From Naasia sp. SYSU D00948 (lineage in GTDB: Bacteria > Actinomycetota > Actinomycetes > Actinomycetales > Microbacteriaceae), in NCBI RefSeq assembly GCF_017916515.1, contig NZ_JAFMTA010000001.1, positions 1-64,000 on the forward strand: a DNA stretch of 64,000 nucleotides, read 5' to 3'. This document shows positions 32,741 through 42,602 of the stretch, piece after piece. Position numbers and translations under genes: made by a program. Below the pieces are notes generated by a model. It did not search any database, was not told the DNA's origin, and was given only the letters and a program-made list of their open reading frames with translations. Position 1 is the stretch's first letter. The number at the start of each line of letters is the position of its first letter.

Positions 32741-34260
32741 CGTCCGACGCGCAGCGTGGGCAGACCGAGCGAGACGGGGCCGCGCGTCGCGGGTGCGTCG
32801 GCCGCCGCAGGGACCCCGCACGACTCCGCCTGGGCGCGATCCCACGCGTCGCCGGCGCGGGTCCTCGTGATCCGCAGCGGCGCTCCCGACGGATCGTCGG
32901 CGAGGAGGTGGAAGGGAGCGGCGTGCGTGACGCGGACGTCGACGAGATCGCCGGGCCGCGGCACCGGGGATCCGGCCGGAACCTCGAAGTGCACCAGCCG
33001 GCTGTCACGGGCGCGGCCGGTCAGGCGGTGAGTCTCCTCGTCCTTGCGCCCCTCGCCCGTCGATACGAGGACCTCGACGTCCCGCCCGACCTGACGCAGG
33101 TTCTCCTCCCAGGAGATGCGCTCCTGGAGCTCGACGAGCCGCTCGTAGCGCTCCTGGACGATCTCCTTCGGCACCTGGTCGGGCATGGTCGCGGCGGGCG
33201 TGCCAGGACGGATGGAGTACTGGAACGTGAACGCCGACGCGAAGCGCGCCTGCTCGACGACGCGGAGCGTGTCTTGGAAGTCCTCCTCGGTCTCCCCGGG
33301 GAAGCCGACGATGATGTCGGTGCTGATCGCGGCATCCGGGATCCGCGCCCGGACCCGGTCGAGGATGCCGAGGAAGCGCTCCGAGCGGTAGGACCGGCGC
33401 ATGGCGCGGAGGATGCGGTCCGACCCCGACTGGAGCGGCATGTGCAGCTGCGGCATCACGGCGGGGGTCTCCGCCATGGCGTCGATGACGTCGTCGGTGA
33501 ACGCCGCCGGATGCGGGCTCGTGAAGCGGATGCGCTGCAGCCCGTCGATCCCGCCCGCGGCCCGAAGGAGCTTGCCGAACGCCTGCCGGTCGCCGAACTC
33601 GACGCCGTACGAGTTCACGTTCTGGCCGAGGAGGGTGACTTCGATCGCGCCGTCGTCGACGAGGGCCTGGACCTCGGCGAGGATCTCCCCCGGACGCCGG
33701 TCCTTCTCCTTGCCGCGCAGCGACGGCACGATGCAGAACGTGCACGTGTTGTTGCAGCCGACCGAGATCGATACCCAGCCGCTGTAGGTCGAGTCCCGCT
33801 TCGTGGGAAGGGTGGACGGGAACACCTCGAGCGACTCGAGGATCTCCAGCTCGGCCTCGCCGTTGTGGCGGGCCCGCTCCAGCAGCCGAGGGAGCGATCC
33901 CATGTTGTGGGTGCCGAAGACGACGTCGACCCAGGGCGCACGCTGCAGGATGACGTTCTTGTCCTTCTGCGCGAGGCAGCCGCCGACAGCGATCTGCATC
34001 CCCGCGTGCGACCGCTTCACGGACGCGAGGTGACCGAGCGTGCCGTAGAGCTTGTTGTCGGCGTTCTCGCGCACGGCGCACGTGTTGATCACGACGATGT
34101 CGGGCTCGGCGCCGTCCGCGGGCACGTAGCCGGCCGCCTCGAGCGAGCCGCTCAGGCGCTCGGAGTCGTGGACGTTCATCTGACAGCCGTAGGTCCGCAC
34201 CTCGTACGTGCGGGGACGCGTCTCGTCCACGAGGTCCATGCGCTCGGCGGTCATGCTCAC
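32737..34260 (-). CDS. miaB: tRNA-2-methylthio-N6-dimethylallyladenosine synthase
   Basis: 507-residue radical SAM methylthiotransferase. The N-terminal UPF0004 domain has [14 protein letters not shown], the radical-SAM site is CNNTCTFC and a C-terminal TRAM domain follows (about residues 395-460). It acts on the MiaA product. A -10 TACACT (34269-34274) lies 8 nt before the GTG at 34260; ATG at 34254 is the other option. The C-terminus is longer than usual, with about 45 low-conservation residues after the TRAM domain. Confidence 0.93.
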   Translation of the reverse strand: MSMTAERMDLVDETRPRTYEVRTYGCQMNVHDSERLSGSLEAAGYVPADGAEPDIVVINTCAVRENADNKLYGTLGHLASVKRSHAGMQIAVGGCLAQKDKNVILQRAPWVDVVFGTHNMGSLPRLLERARHNGEAELEILESLEVFPSTLPTKRDSTYSGWVSISVGCNNTCTFCIVPSLRGKEKDRRPGEILAEVQALVDDGAIEVTLLGQNVNSYGVEFGDRQAFGKLLRAAGGIDGLQRIRFTSPHPAAFTDDVIDAMAETPAVMPQLHMPLQSGSDRILRAMRRSYRSERFLGILDRVRARIPDAAISTDIIVGFPGETEEDFQDTLRVVEQARFASAFTFQYSIRPGTPAATMPDQVPKEIVQERYERLVELQERISWEENLRQVGRDVEVLVSTGEGRKDEETHRLTGRARDSRLVHFEVPAGSPVPRPGDLVDVRVTHAAPFHLLADDPSGAPLRITRTRAGDAWDRAQAESCGVPAAADAPATRGPVSLGLPTLRVGR

Positions 34261-34339
34261 GATCGGCAAGTGTACGTCGGCGGTCGGCGACGACCGGCCC
34301 GGTTCTGCACTCCGGCGGGTCAGGACCGGCGGAGCCGAT

Positions 34340-34969
34340 TCAGTCGTCCGACTCGACGAAGACGACCGAGTTCGCGGACGCGCGGGGCAGCGCGGCGCGG
34401 AGGGCGTGCTGCATCACGGAGCCGGAGAACCCGCGGCGCTGCAGGAAGCCCGCGAGACGTCGCCGCGCGGTCTCGGGATCGAGGCCCGACAGCTGGCGTG
34501 CGCGCTTCTCGGCGACGGAGACGGCGAGCCGCAGCTCCTCCTCGTCGTCGAAGTCGTCGAGCGCCTCCTCGATGGCGGAGTCGGTCACCCGGCGTCGGCG
34601 CAGCTCGGCCACCACGGCGGCGCGGCCCTTGCCCTTGCGCTCCGTCTCGACCCGGACGACCGCCTCGGCGAGCCGCAGGTCGTCGAGGTAGCGACCCTCG
34701 GTCAGGCGGGCGATCTCCGCCTCCGCCTCGGCCTCGTCGATGCCCCGCTGCGCGAGCGTGTCCCGCAGCTCGGCCTCGGACATCCCCCGCCGGGTGAGCG
34801 CGGCGACGCTCACGTTCTGGGCTCGCCGCGCACGGCGCTCCGCGCTCCGCGCGGGGTGGTTCTCCGAGGGCTCCCCCACCGGCTCCTCAGGAGGCGCGGG
34901 CCGGTCGTCCCGCCGGAACAGCGGGACGACCGGAGCCACCCAATCGGCATCGTCCGACCTGGACGGCAC
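34340..34969 (-). CDS. recX: Regulatory protein RecX
   Basis: 209 residues. The three-helix RecX repeats are visible ([58 protein letters not shown]), preceded by about 55 residues of acidic/proline-rich N-terminus. It restrains RecA filaments. The gene starts 2 nt after the recA stop, so expression follows recA and the SOS response. Confidence 0.9.
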   Translation of the reverse strand: MPSRSDDADWVAPVVPLFRRDDRPAPPEEPVGEPSENHPARSAERRARRAQNVSVAALTRRGMSEAELRDTLAQRGIDEAEAEAEIARLTEGRYLDDLRLAEAVVRVETERKGKGRAAVVAELRRRRVTDSAIEEALDDFDDEEELRLAVSVAEKRARQLSGLDPETARRRLAGFLQRRGFSGSVMQHALRAALPRASANSVVFVESDD

Positions 34970-34971
34970 GA

Positions 34972-36051
34972 TCAGGCTCCTGCCGCCTTGCGCGCCGCGA
35001 GCTTCTGCTCGATCGGCACCGGGCCCGCCGGCGCGGCGGCACCGGTGTCCGGTCCCTTGACCACGCCGAGCTTCACCAGGATCTTCTTCTCGATCTCATT
35101 GGCGATGTCGGGGTTGTTCGCGAGGAAGTTGCGGGCGTTCTCCTTGCCCTGCCCGAGCTGGTCGCCGTCGTAGGTGTACCAGGCGCCCGACTTCTTCACG
35201 ATGTTGTGCTCGACGCCGAAGTCGATGAGGCTGCCCTCGCGGCTGATGCCCACCCCGTAGAGGATGTCGAACTCGGCCTGCTTGAACGGCGGGGCCATCT
35301 TGTTCTTGACGACCTTGACCCGGGTCCGGTTGCCCACGGCCTCGGCGCCGTCCTTGAGCGTCTCGATCCGGCGGATGTCGAGCCGGACGGAGGCGTAGAA
35401 CTTGAGCGCCTTGCCGCCCGCGGTGGTCTCGGGGCTGCCGAAGAAGACGCCGACCTTCTCGCGGAGCTGGTTGATGAAGATGGCCGTGGTCTTCGTCTGG
35501 TTGAGGCCACCGGTCAGCTTGCGCAGAGCCTGCGACATGAGGCGGGCCTGGAGGCCGACGTGCGAGTCGCCCATGTCACCCTCGAGCTCGGCGCGCGGGA
35601 CGAGCGCCGCGACGGAGTCGATGACGATGAGGTCGATCGATCCGCTCCGGACCAGCATGTCGGCGATCTCGAGGGCCTGCTCACCGGTGTCCGGCTGCGA
35701 CACGAGCAGGGAGTCGATGTCGACGCCGAGCTTCTTCGCGTACTCGGGGTCGAGCGCGTGCTCCGCGTCGATGAACGCGGCGATGCCGCCGTTGCGCTGG
35801 GCGTTGGCGATCGCGTGCAGCGTCAGCGTCGTCTTTCCCGAGGACTCCGGGCCGTAGATCTCGACGATGCGGCCCCGCGGGAGTCCGCCGATGCCGAGGG
35901 CGACGTCGAGCGCGATGGACCCGGTCGGGATGATCTCGATGGGCGCGCGCTCCTCGGTGCCGAGGCGCATGACGGAGCCCTTGCCGAACTGGCGGTCGAT
36001 CTGGGCGAGAGCGGTCTCGAGGGCCTTCTCGCGGTCTGCGGGTGATGGCAT
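34972..36051 (-). CDS. recA: Recombinase RecA
   Basis: 359 residues. Walker [12 protein letters not shown] (about residues 67-77), Walker [13 protein letters not shown] and the L2 loop [21 protein letters not shown] are present. It drives homologous recombination and LexA cleavage. The start at 36051 is followed by the canonical [15 protein letters not shown] box sits about 200 nt upstream over the -35 of its promoter. Confidence 0.98.
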   Translation of the reverse strand: MPSPADREKALETALAQIDRQFGKGSVMRLGTEERAPIEIIPTGSIALDVALGIGGLPRGRIVEIYGPESSGKTTLTLHAIANAQRNGGIAAFIDAEHALDPEYAKKLGVDIDSLLVSQPDTGEQALEIADMLVRSGSIDLIVIDSVAALVPRAELEGDMGDSHVGLQARLMSQALRKLTGGLNQTKTTAIFINQLREKVGVFFGSPETTAGGKALKFYASVRLDIRRIETLKDGAEAVGNRTRVKVVKNKMAPPFKQAEFDILYGVGISREGSLIDFGVEHNIVKKSGAWYTYDGDQLGQGKENARNFLANNPDIANEIEKKILVKLGVVKGPDTGAAAPAGPVPIEQKLAARKAAGA

Positions 36052-36234
36052 GGGATCTCCTGAATCATCGAAGGTGGCGGCCTCTAGGCTGTCGCCGCCG
36101 CTCCGTCTCCGGAGGGTGTCGACAAGGCTCTGCGGTGTTCTCGCCGGCTGCCTCCGACGGTAGACGGGACCTCCGACATCGCTGCCGGAGACGCTCGGTC
36201 CGCGGAGAATCCCCTGCTCGGGCACCTGTGCAGG

Positions 36235-36263
36235 ACACTACGACTCTTCGAAGGTATCTTCGA
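36235..36263 (-). promoter_or_regulatory. recA promoter with overlapping SOS box
   Basis: The perfect palindrome TCGAAG-GTAT-CTTCGA is at 36248-36263. Its right arm supplies the -35 (TCGAAG on the minus strand, 36258-36263), and a -10 TAGTGT follows at 36235-36240 after 17 nt. LexA bound here would exclude RNA polymerase. The leader to recA is about 175 nt. Confidence 0.65.
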
Positions 36264-36286
36264 GAGGCGAGCGGCGTGTCGCCGCC

Positions 36287-36508
36287 CTACTTCGCGACCG
36301 GCCGGCCCCTCCCGTGCCAGCGCTCGCGCGGCACGCCCGTGGCCTTGCACAGGGCCACCCAGACCTCGCCCGGCCGGTAGCCGTCGGCGAGGGCCTGCTC
36401 GGCCGTCCTCTCGCCGAGCTCGCCCATCACGAGCTCGCGGACGAGGGCGCGCCCGTACGCGTCGCCGAACTCCTCGGCGACCGCGATCCGGAACTCGCTC
36501 AGCCGCAC
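36287..36508 (-). CDS. DUF3046 domain-containing protein
   Basis: 73 residues, MRLSEFRIAVAEEFG start and GYRPGEVWVALCKATGVPRERW end, characteristic of DUF3046, which normally lies between clgR and recA in Actinobacteria. Function unknown. GTG start with -10 TAGCGT (36515-36520) 6 nt upstream. It has its own promoter because a terminator (36550-36575) lies between it and clgR. Confidence 0.87.
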   Translation of the reverse strand: MRLSEFRIAVAEEFGDAYGRALVRELVMGELGERTAEQALADGYRPGEVWVALCKATGVPRERWHGRGRPVAK

Positions 36509-36549
36509 CCGGTCACGCTACCAATCGCCGGCCCAGCCCCGGAAACGGC

Positions 36550-36575
36550 GAACGCCCCGCCGGAGCGGGGCGTTC
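36550..36575 (-). terminator. Terminator after clgR
   Basis: Perfect 11-bp GC stem GAACGCCCCGC (36550-36560 with 36565-36575) and a CGGA loop, just downstream of the clgR stop codon and upstream of the DUF3046 promoter. Confidence 0.8.
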
Positions 36576-36594
36576 GACGAGTGCGGGTGCGCTG

Positions 36595-36918
36595 TCAGCG
36601 GGCGACGAGATCCGCGGGGCCCAGGTCCTTCGCGAACGAGTTCGTGAAGTCGGCGGGGACGGTGTCGGGGATGACGTCGATGCCTTCGAGGACGGCGAGC
36701 CGGTCGCCGACCTCACGCATGATGACCGAGATGGGGGTGTCGAGCGCCTCGGCGACCGACGCGAGGATCTCGGAGGAGGCCTCCTTCTGGCCGCGCTCCA
36801 CCTCGCTCAGGTACCCGAGGGCGACGCTCGCCTTGCTGGCCACCTGCCGGAGGGTGCGTCCCTTCTGCAGACGGAAGTCGCGCAGAACGTCGCCAAGCTC
36901 CTGACGAACTAGAACCAC
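36595..36918 (-). CDS. clgR: ClgR-like XRE family transcriptional regulator
   Basis: 107 residues with an XRE-type helix-turn-helix (about residues 8-62, GRTLRQVASKASVALGYLSEVERG). Size, sequence and place after cinA/pgsA match ClgR, which activates clp protease genes in Actinobacteria. It ends in ADLVAR, a hydrophobic/Ala-type tail that could be a Clp degradation signal. The GTG start has a strong GGGAGGG site. Upstream, a TAGGGT (36989-36994) sits inside an inverted repeat. Confidence 0.85.
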   Translation of the reverse strand: MVLVRQELGDVLRDFRLQKGRTLRQVASKASVALGYLSEVERGQKEASSEILASVAEALDTPISVIMREVGDRLAVLEGIDVIPDTVPADFTNSFAKDLGPADLVAR

Positions 36919-36981
36919 TGTCCCTCCCTACTGTGAGATGCCTCGTGATTGCGGATGGTTGGGGCACGATACCCCGGACGT

Positions 36982-37001
36982 GCCTCAAACCCTACTGAGG
37001 C
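36982..37001 (-). promoter_or_regulatory. Inverted repeat over the clgR promoter
   Basis: GCCTCA (36982-36987) and TGAGGC (36996-37001) flank 8 nt that contain, on the minus strand, the -10-like TAGGGT. A regulator bound here would control clgR. It does not match the ClgR box known from corynebacteria, so the binding protein is open. Confidence 0.35.
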
Positions 37002-37053
37002 GCGTTGAGTGTTGCTTGTGAGCACGAAAGATGTAACCCTCGCGAAACCTGCG

Positions 37054-37524
37054 CTATTCCGCCTCAAGTACGCCGGCGGCCATCGCGAGGAGGCGGTCGA
37101 CGGTCGCTCCGCGGATGCCGCTCCGGTCGCCGTCCAGGTCGAGACGCTCGACGGAGAACCCGCCCGGACCCGCCACCGCGACGTACACCTCGCCCGGCTG
37201 GTGGCCGTCCTGGGGGTCGGGACCCGCCGCCCCCGTGGTGGCCAGCCCGACGTCCGCGCGGCAGAGGTCGCAGACGCCCTCCGCCATCTGCCGCGCCACC
37301 TCGGGGTGGATCGGTCCGTGCTCGGCGAGCAGCTCGCCGTCGACACCCAGGAGGGAGCGCTTGAGGTCGGTGGAGTAGGCCACGACTCCGCCTCGGAAGA
37401 CCGCGGACGCGCCCGCCACGGACACGATCGCGTCGGCCAGCCTGCCGCCCGTCAGCGACTCGGCCACGGCCAGCGTGAGGCCACGACGCTGCAGCTCGGC
37501 CAGCAGCGCGGCGGCGCCGCTCAC
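37054..37524 (-). CDS. CinA C-terminal domain protein (nicotinamide-nucleotide amidase)
   Basis: 156 residues, PncC-type CinA domain: LTLAVAESLTGGRLADAIVSV, GGVVAYSTDLKRSLLGV and LATTGAAGPDPQDGHQPGEVYVAV. It deamidates nicotinamide mononucleotide in NAD salvage. The N-terminal molybdopterin-like domain of full CinA is absent, as often seen. GTG start at 37524 overlaps the pgsA stop (GTGA). Confidence 0.9.
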   Translation of the reverse strand: MSGAAALLAELQRRGLTLAVAESLTGGRLADAIVSVAGASAVFRGGVVAYSTDLKRSLLGVDGELLAEHGPIHPEVARQMAEGVCDLCRADVGLATTGAAGPDPQDGHQPGEVYVAVAGPGGFSVERLDLDGDRSGIRGATVDRLLAMAAGVLEAE

Positions 37525-38249
37525 CGGCGCCGGTTCCGCGAGTAGGCCTGCCAGAGGTAGTCGATGCCCGTGAGGACGGTGAGCGCGACCGCGAGGACGA
37601 GCAGGCTCACGCCGAGCCCGAGCACCCACGGCACCGCCTCGGGGAAGCCCAGCTGAGACACGAGCGCCGGGAGGGGCGCGAGCAGCACCGAGATCGCGAC
37701 GGACTGGACGACGGTCTTGAGCTTGCCGCCGCGCGACGCCGGGACGACGCGGTCGCGCAGGACGCTGAAGCGGAAGACCGTGATGCCGATCTCGCGCACG
37801 AGGATGAGGATCGTGACCCACCAGGGCACCTCGCCGAGGACCGACAGCGTGATCAGCGCGCCGCCGGTGAGGACCTTGTCGGCGATCGGATCGAGGAGGA
37901 TCCCCACGTTCGTGACGAGGTTCCGCCGCCGCGCGAGCAGGCCGTCCACACCGTCGGTCGCGATGCCCACGACGAAGAGCGCCGTGGCGACCCAGCGGAG
38001 CACACCGCCCTCGCCGTTGTCGGCCAGCAGCAGCCAGATGAAGACGGGTGCGAAGAGGATGCGCACCACGGTGATCAGATTGGCGACGTTCCCGTCGCTC
38101 GCCTTGGTGTCGCCGTGCTGGACGACGCGTCCCCGGGCTCGCTCGACGACCTTCGCCTGTCCGCGCGCGTAGCTCGCCCGAGCCCGCTCCTGGGCTCGGC
38201 GTGCGGTGGCCCGCGCCGTGCCGGCCCGGCCGCCTTCGTTCCGCGTCAC
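37521..38249 (-). CDS. pgsA: CDP-diacylglycerol-glycerol-3-phosphate 3-phosphatidyltransferase
   Basis: 242 residues. After a basic, hydrophilic N-terminal extension (about residues 1-52, Arg/Ala-rich), a CDP-alcohol phosphotransferase domain follows. Its signature TDGVDGLLARRRNL is continued by GILLDPIADK, and there are about five membrane helices. It makes phosphatidylglycerophosphate. The GTG at 38249 has GGGGAG 5 nt upstream. The extension is longer than in most PgsA proteins. Confidence 0.9.
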   Translation of the reverse strand: MTRNEGGRAGTARATARRAQERARASYARGQAKVVERARGRVVQHGDTKASDGNVANLITVVRILFAPVFIWLLLADNGEGGVLRWVATALFVVGIATDGVDGLLARRRNLVTNVGILLDPIADKVLTGGALITLSVLGEVPWWVTILILVREIGITVFRFSVLRDRVVPASRGGKLKTVVQSVAISVLLAPLPALVSQLGFPEAVPWVLGLGVSLLVLAVALTVLTGIDYLWQAYSRNRRR

Positions 38250-38432
38250 CCGAACTCCCCTGTCCCGGGCCGCGTCGGCATCGGCACGGCCGCCAGGAGT
38301 TCCGGCGGCAGGACCCGAGGTCGTTCCAGCGTAATCGAGGATCGGCGAGTCGACCGGGCAGGGCCTCGCCCCCGTGATCCCCCGTCCGCCGAGCCATGCC
38401 GGAGGCCAGGATGGGACCGGGAAGGGGACACG

Positions 38433-39095
38433 ATGGTCCGCAGGGCGCGAGGCGGCGAGAGCCCGCGCATCGATCCGCTCCGGCTGCCGGAGCTCGAGGA
38501 GGCCGACCCCGCCGAGGTGGTCGCCGGCGCCTACCGGGAGACGGAGCGCCTCGCGGGCGCCGACCTCAGCGGGCGCCCCCTCCAGCGCCTCGTCGTCGAC
38601 TCGTGCGAGTGGGACGACGTGACGGTCGCGGACGCCGACCTCACCGACGCCCGTTTCGCGGAGAGCCTGCTGCGGCGGGTCTCCGCGCCCGTCCTCCGCG
38701 CCGCCGGCACCGAGTGGCGGGACGTGGTGCTCGAGCACTCGCGGATCGGCTCGGCGGAGCTGCGCGAGGCGGAGTGGCGCTCGGTGCGGCTCACCGGCTG
38801 CAAGCTCGGCTACGTCGGGCTCCGGGGTGCCCGCCTCACCGACGTCCTCATCGAGGACTGCGTCATCGACGAGCTCGACCTGGGCGGGGCCGACGCGACC
38901 CGGATCGCCGTCGCGGGCACGACCGTCACGACTCTCGACGTCACCGCCGCCCGGCTCCGCTCGGTGGACCTCCGCGGCCTCGAGCTGTCGGCGCTGCGCG
39001 GCATCGAGTCGCTGCGCGGCGTCCGGGTCACGACCGAGCAGCTGGCGCAGCTCGCCCCGCTCCTCGCGGCCGAGCACGGCATCGACGTGGACTGA
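38433..39095 (+). CDS. Pentapeptide-repeat protein
   Basis: 220 residues. A quadrilateral beta-helix is suggested by a run of A(D/N)LxX-type units from about residue 40 to 190 (ADLSGR, ADLTDARF, LRGARLTDV, LGGADATRI, LRGLELSAL). Such proteins can mimic DNA (Qnr/MfpA) or act as scaffolds; the role here is unknown. It has a clear ribosome binding site (GGGAAGGGGA) and is divergent from pgsA and convergent with ftsK. Confidence 0.82.
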   Translation: MVRRARGGESPRIDPLRLPELEEADPAEVVAGAYRETERLAGADLSGRPLQRLVVDSCEWDDVTVADADLTDARFAESLLRRVSAPVLRAAGTEWRDVVLEHSRIGSAELREAEWRSVRLTGCKLGYVGLRGARLTDVLIEDCVIDELDLGGADATRIAVAGTTVTTLDVTAARLRSVDLRGLELSALRGIESLRGVRVTTEQLAQLAPLLAAEHGIDVD

Positions 39096-39131
39096 ACGCG
39101 AGGTGCTCCGTTCGCGGCCGTGCTCCGCCGC

Positions 39132-41885
39132 TCAGTCGCGTCCGGTGAGGCCCCAGGCGTCCTCGGAATCGGACGCGTCGACGACCTCGTAGCCGGCGAA
39201 CTGGTCCTCCACCGCGTCGAGAGGCATCTGCACCGAGGCCGGTGCGGCGCCGCCCTCCTCGCCGCGCAGCTTCGCGAGGACGCCGGGGAGCTGCTCGGCC
39301 GTGATGAGCACGTCGCGCGCCTTCGAGCCCTCGGACGGGCCGACGATCTCGCGGGACTCGAGCAGGTCCATGAGCCGGCCGGCCTTCGCGAAGCCCACGC
39401 GGAGCTTCCGCTGCAGCATCGAGGTCGACCCGAACTGCGTCGTCACGACGAGCTCGGCGGCCTGCAGCAGGAGGTCGAGGTCATCGCCGATGTCGGCGTC
39501 GATCTCCTTCTTCTCGGTGACCGCGGCGACGTCCGACCGGTACTCGGGCCGGCCCTGGAGCGTGCAGTGCTCGACGACCTTCGCGATCTCCGCCTCGGTC
39601 ACCCAGGCGCCCTGCACGCGGATCGCCTTCGATGCGCCCATGGGCAGGAAGAGCCCGTCGCCCTGGCCGATCAGCTTGTCCGCCCCGGGCTGGTCGAGGA
39701 TGACGCGGGAGTCGGTGACGCTCGTCACGGCGAACGCCAGGCGGGAGGGCACGTTCGCCTTGATGAGGCCCGTGACGACGTTGACGCTCGGCCGCTGCGT
39801 GGCGAGCACGAGGTGGATGCCGGACGCGCGCGCGAGCTGGGTGATGCGCACGATCGAGTCCTCGACGTCGCGCGGCGCGACCATCATGAGGTCCGCGAGC
39901 TCGTCGACGACCACCAGCAGGTACGGGTACGGCTTGAGGACGCGCTCGCTCCCGGCGGGGAGGATGATCTCGTTCGCGATGACGGCCGCGTTGAAGTCGT
40001 CGATGTGCTTGAACCCGAACGACGCGAGGTCGTCGTAGCGCATGTCCATCTCCTTCACGACCCACTGCAGCGCCTCGGCGGCCTTCTTGGGGTTCGTGAT
40101 GATGGGCGTGATGAGGTGCGGCACACCGGCGTAGGCCGTTAGCTCGACCCGCTTCGGATCGACGAGGACCATGCGCACCTCGGACGGCGTCGCGCGCATG
40201 AGCAGGGACGTGATCATCGAGTTGACGAAGCTTGACTTCCCGGACCCGGTGGAGCCGGCGACGAGCAGGTGCGGCATCTTCGCGAGGTTCGCGACGACGA
40301 ATCCGCCCTCGACGTCCTTGCCCACGCCGATCGTCAGCGGATGCTTGCTCTTCGCCGCGTTCGGGGAGCGCAGCACGTCCGCGAGGGCGACGGTCTCGCG
40401 GTCCGGGTTCGGGATCTCGACGCCGATCGCGCTCTTTCCGGGGATCGGCGACAGGATGCGCACCTCGTTCGAGGCGACCGCGTACGCGATGTTCTTCTCG
40501 AGCGCGATGACCTTCTCGACCTTGACGCCCGTGCCGAGCTCGACCTCGTAGCGCGTGACCGTGGGACCGCGGGAGAAGCCGGTGACCCTCGCGTCGACCG
40601 AGAACTGGGTGAGCACGCCGGTGATGGCGGCCACGACCTGGTCGTTGGCCTCGGAGCGCTTCTTGGCGGGCGGGCCTGGGGTGAGTAGGGACGCGGGCGG
40701 CAGGCGGTAGGGCCCGGCCGGGATCGGCGTCGCGAAGTCGGGCTCGGCGTCCGCCTCTGCGGCAGCAGGCTCCGCGGCCGGCACGATCGCGGGCGACTCG
40801 GCGGCGGCGACGGGGACGGCGGGCAGGATCTCGGTCGCGTTCGCGGACGGGGCGGGGCCGCTGTCCACACGGAGCATGTCCTCGAGCAGCTCGATGCCGA
40901 AGTCCGCGCTCTCGTCGGGCGGCTGGACCGCTCCGGGCGCCGGACCGGACGGCGGCGGGACGAGGTCGAGGACGTCGGTGAACGACTGCTCGACGATCGG
41001 GGTGTCGAAGGCGCGCTCGGCCTCCCGCTTCCCCTTGTTCCGGCGCCACCACGGCAGGCTCTCGGGATCGACGTCCTCCGCGGACTCGAGGCCGAAGTCC
41101 TCGAGCGAGTTCGTGAGCGTCGCGTCCTTGCCCGTCTTGCGGTTCTTCGCCGGGACCGGCTCCTCGGGCGTCTCCGCCCCGAAGAGGTACGCGTAGAGCT
41201 GGCGCAGCCGATCGCCGACGTGGTTCGGAGGCGTCTTCGTGATGATGAACAGCGACAGGACCGCGAGCAGGGCCAGGACGAGGGTCGCCCCGACCGGCGT
41301 GATGAGCCAGGCGAGCGGGGCGCCGATGAGCCACCCGAAGACCCCGCCGCCGAGCGCGATCGCGTCGACGCCGTCCCGGGGCGCCGGCGTCCCGGCCCAG
41401 AGGTAGCAGATGCCGGACACCGAGATGAGGAGGATGGCGAGACCGATGCCGATCCGGCCGTTGTCCTCCACCGAGCTCGGATGCCGGAACAGCCAGATCG
41501 CGAAGACGAAGAGGACGACGGGCAGCGCGAACGCGACGCGGCCGAACAGGCCGCCGAACGTCCAGGCGTCGAGCGTCATGGCGATGGGGTCGCCGACGAA
41601 GAACCACTCGACGATCGCCCCGACGACGGCGAGCACGAACAGCAGGAACGGGATCCCGTCCCTGCGCTCCTCCTTCGCGAGCTTCTCCGGCCCGAGCGCG
41701 CGGACCGCGGCCCCTGTCGCGTGTGCGAGGCCCATCCAGGCCTTCGCGAGCAGCCCCTGCTCCTCCTGGACGACCGGGTACTTCTTGGTCCGCTGGGTGG
41801 ACGTGGATCGGCTGCGCGGCTTCGTGCCCGTGCTGCGGGCGGCCGTCGTGCGGGCACGGCTCGTCGTCCTCGGGCCTCCAGCCAT
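39132..41885 (-). CDS. ftsK: DNA translocase FtsK/SpoIIIE
   Basis: 917 residues. Four N-terminal membrane helices (about residues 65-215) are followed by an acidic Pro/Ala linker to about 400, then the alpha/beta motor. The motor has Walker [14 protein letters not shown] (about 542-554) and Walker [14 protein letters not shown]. The C-terminal gamma domain ([19 protein letters not shown]) reads KOPS-like DNA signals. It pumps chromosome ends through the septum. The start at 41885 follows -10 TATGGT (41893-41898) by 7 nt, so the mRNA is leaderless. Confidence 0.95.
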   Translation of the reverse strand: MAGGPRTTSRARTTAARSTGTKPRSRSTSTQRTKKYPVVQEEQGLLAKAWMGLAHATGAAVRALGPEKLAKEERRDGIPFLLFVLAVVGAIVEWFFVGDPIAMTLDAWTFGGLFGRVAFALPVVLFVFAIWLFRHPSSVEDNGRIGIGLAILLISVSGICYLWAGTPAPRDGVDAIALGGGVFGWLIGAPLAWLITPVGATLVLALLAVLSLFIITKTPPNHVGDRLRQLYAYLFGAETPEEPVPAKNRKTGKDATLTNSLEDFGLESAEDVDPESLPWWRRNKGKREAERAFDTPIVEQSFTDVLDLVPPPSGPAPGAVQPPDESADFGIELLEDMLRVDSGPAPSANATEILPAVPVAAAESPAIVPAAEPAAAEADAEPDFATPIPAGPYRLPPASLLTPGPPAKKRSEANDQVVAAITGVLTQFSVDARVTGFSRGPTVTRYEVELGTGVKVEKVIALEKNIAYAVASNEVRILSPIPGKSAIGVEIPNPDRETVALADVLRSPNAAKSKHPLTIGVGKDVEGGFVVANLAKMPHLLVAGSTGSGKSSFVNSMITSLLMRATPSEVRMVLVDPKRVELTAYAGVPHLITPIITNPKKAAEALQWVVKEMDMRYDDLASFGFKHIDDFNAAVIANEIILPAGSERVLKPYPYLLVVVDELADLMMVAPRDVEDSIVRITQLARASGIHLVLATQRPSVNVVTGLIKANVPSRLAFAVTSVTDSRVILDQPGADKLIGQGDGLFLPMGASKAIRVQGAWVTEAEIAKVVEHCTLQGRPEYRSDVAAVTEKKEIDADIGDDLDLLLQAAELVVTTQFGSTSMLQRKLRVGFAKAGRLMDLLESREIVGPSEGSKARDVLITAEQLPGVLAKLRGEEGGAAPASVQMPLDAVEDQFAGYEVVDASDSEDAWGLTGRD

Positions 41886-42050
41886 GCGGACCACCATACG
41901 TCCGGCCTGCGACGGGCGGACGGGTGACACGCGAGCGGCGGGCGCGCCGCGTCCCGAGCGGATGCTCAGAGTCGGGGCTCCTCGGGACGAAGTCGGGCCT
42001 GTGTCTCACCTCCCGGACGCCCGCAGAGGAAGGAGGCGGAGGGCGCCCGC

Positions 42051-42542
42051 CTAGAGGAAGGTCCGCACCATCACATCGGCGTCCGCGCGCTGCTCCACCG
42101 TGACGAAGCCCTCGCTGAGGTACAGCCGCTGGGCGAAGTTGCCGCGCTGGACGCTGAGGCTGATCCTGGTGTGGCCGTCCGCCTCGGCCCGGCGCACGAG
42201 GTGCTGCAGGATGCTCCGTCCCACGCCCTGCGCACGCCACACCGGCCGGACTCCGAGGATCAGCTCGGGGACTCCGGACGCGACGAAGCCGAGTCCCGGC
42301 CGGTCGGCGGAGAAGACGCGGTACCAGCCCGCCGCGACCGGCTCCCCCGTGGCGTCCTCCGCGACGAACCCCGCGTCGCCCGGCCGCTGCCAGCCGGCGA
42401 TGTACCGCCGGCGCACCGGATCGGCGAGCACGGACACCCGCGGCGAGGTGCGGTCGGGATCCCAGTTCGCGGCCTCGACCAGTGCCTCGGTGAGCGCGAG
42501 CGAGTCCGCCGGCCTCGCCTCACGGATCCGGTAGCCCGCCAT
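42051..42542 (-). CDS. GNAT family N-acetyltransferase
   Basis: 163 residues. YRIREARPADSLALTEALVEAA starts the fold, and the acetyl-CoA loop WRAQGVGRSILQHLVRRA (about residues 105-122) is well kept. The substrate is unknown. A GTG 18 nt upstream of the ATG at 42542 is also in frame. Single gene upstream of ftsK. Confidence 0.85.
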   Translation of the reverse strand: MAGYRIREARPADSLALTEALVEAANWDPDRTSPRVSVLADPVRRRYIAGWQRPGDAGFVAEDATGEPVAAGWYRVFSADRPGLGFVASGVPELILGVRPVWRAQGVGRSILQHLVRRAEADGHTRISLSVQRGNFAQRLYLSEGFVTVEQRADADVMVRTFL

Positions 42543-42602
42543 GCCTGGTGATTGTGGCACGGGAGGGCCGCTCCTGACCCGTCCTCGCGGCTCGGGGGCG
42601 CC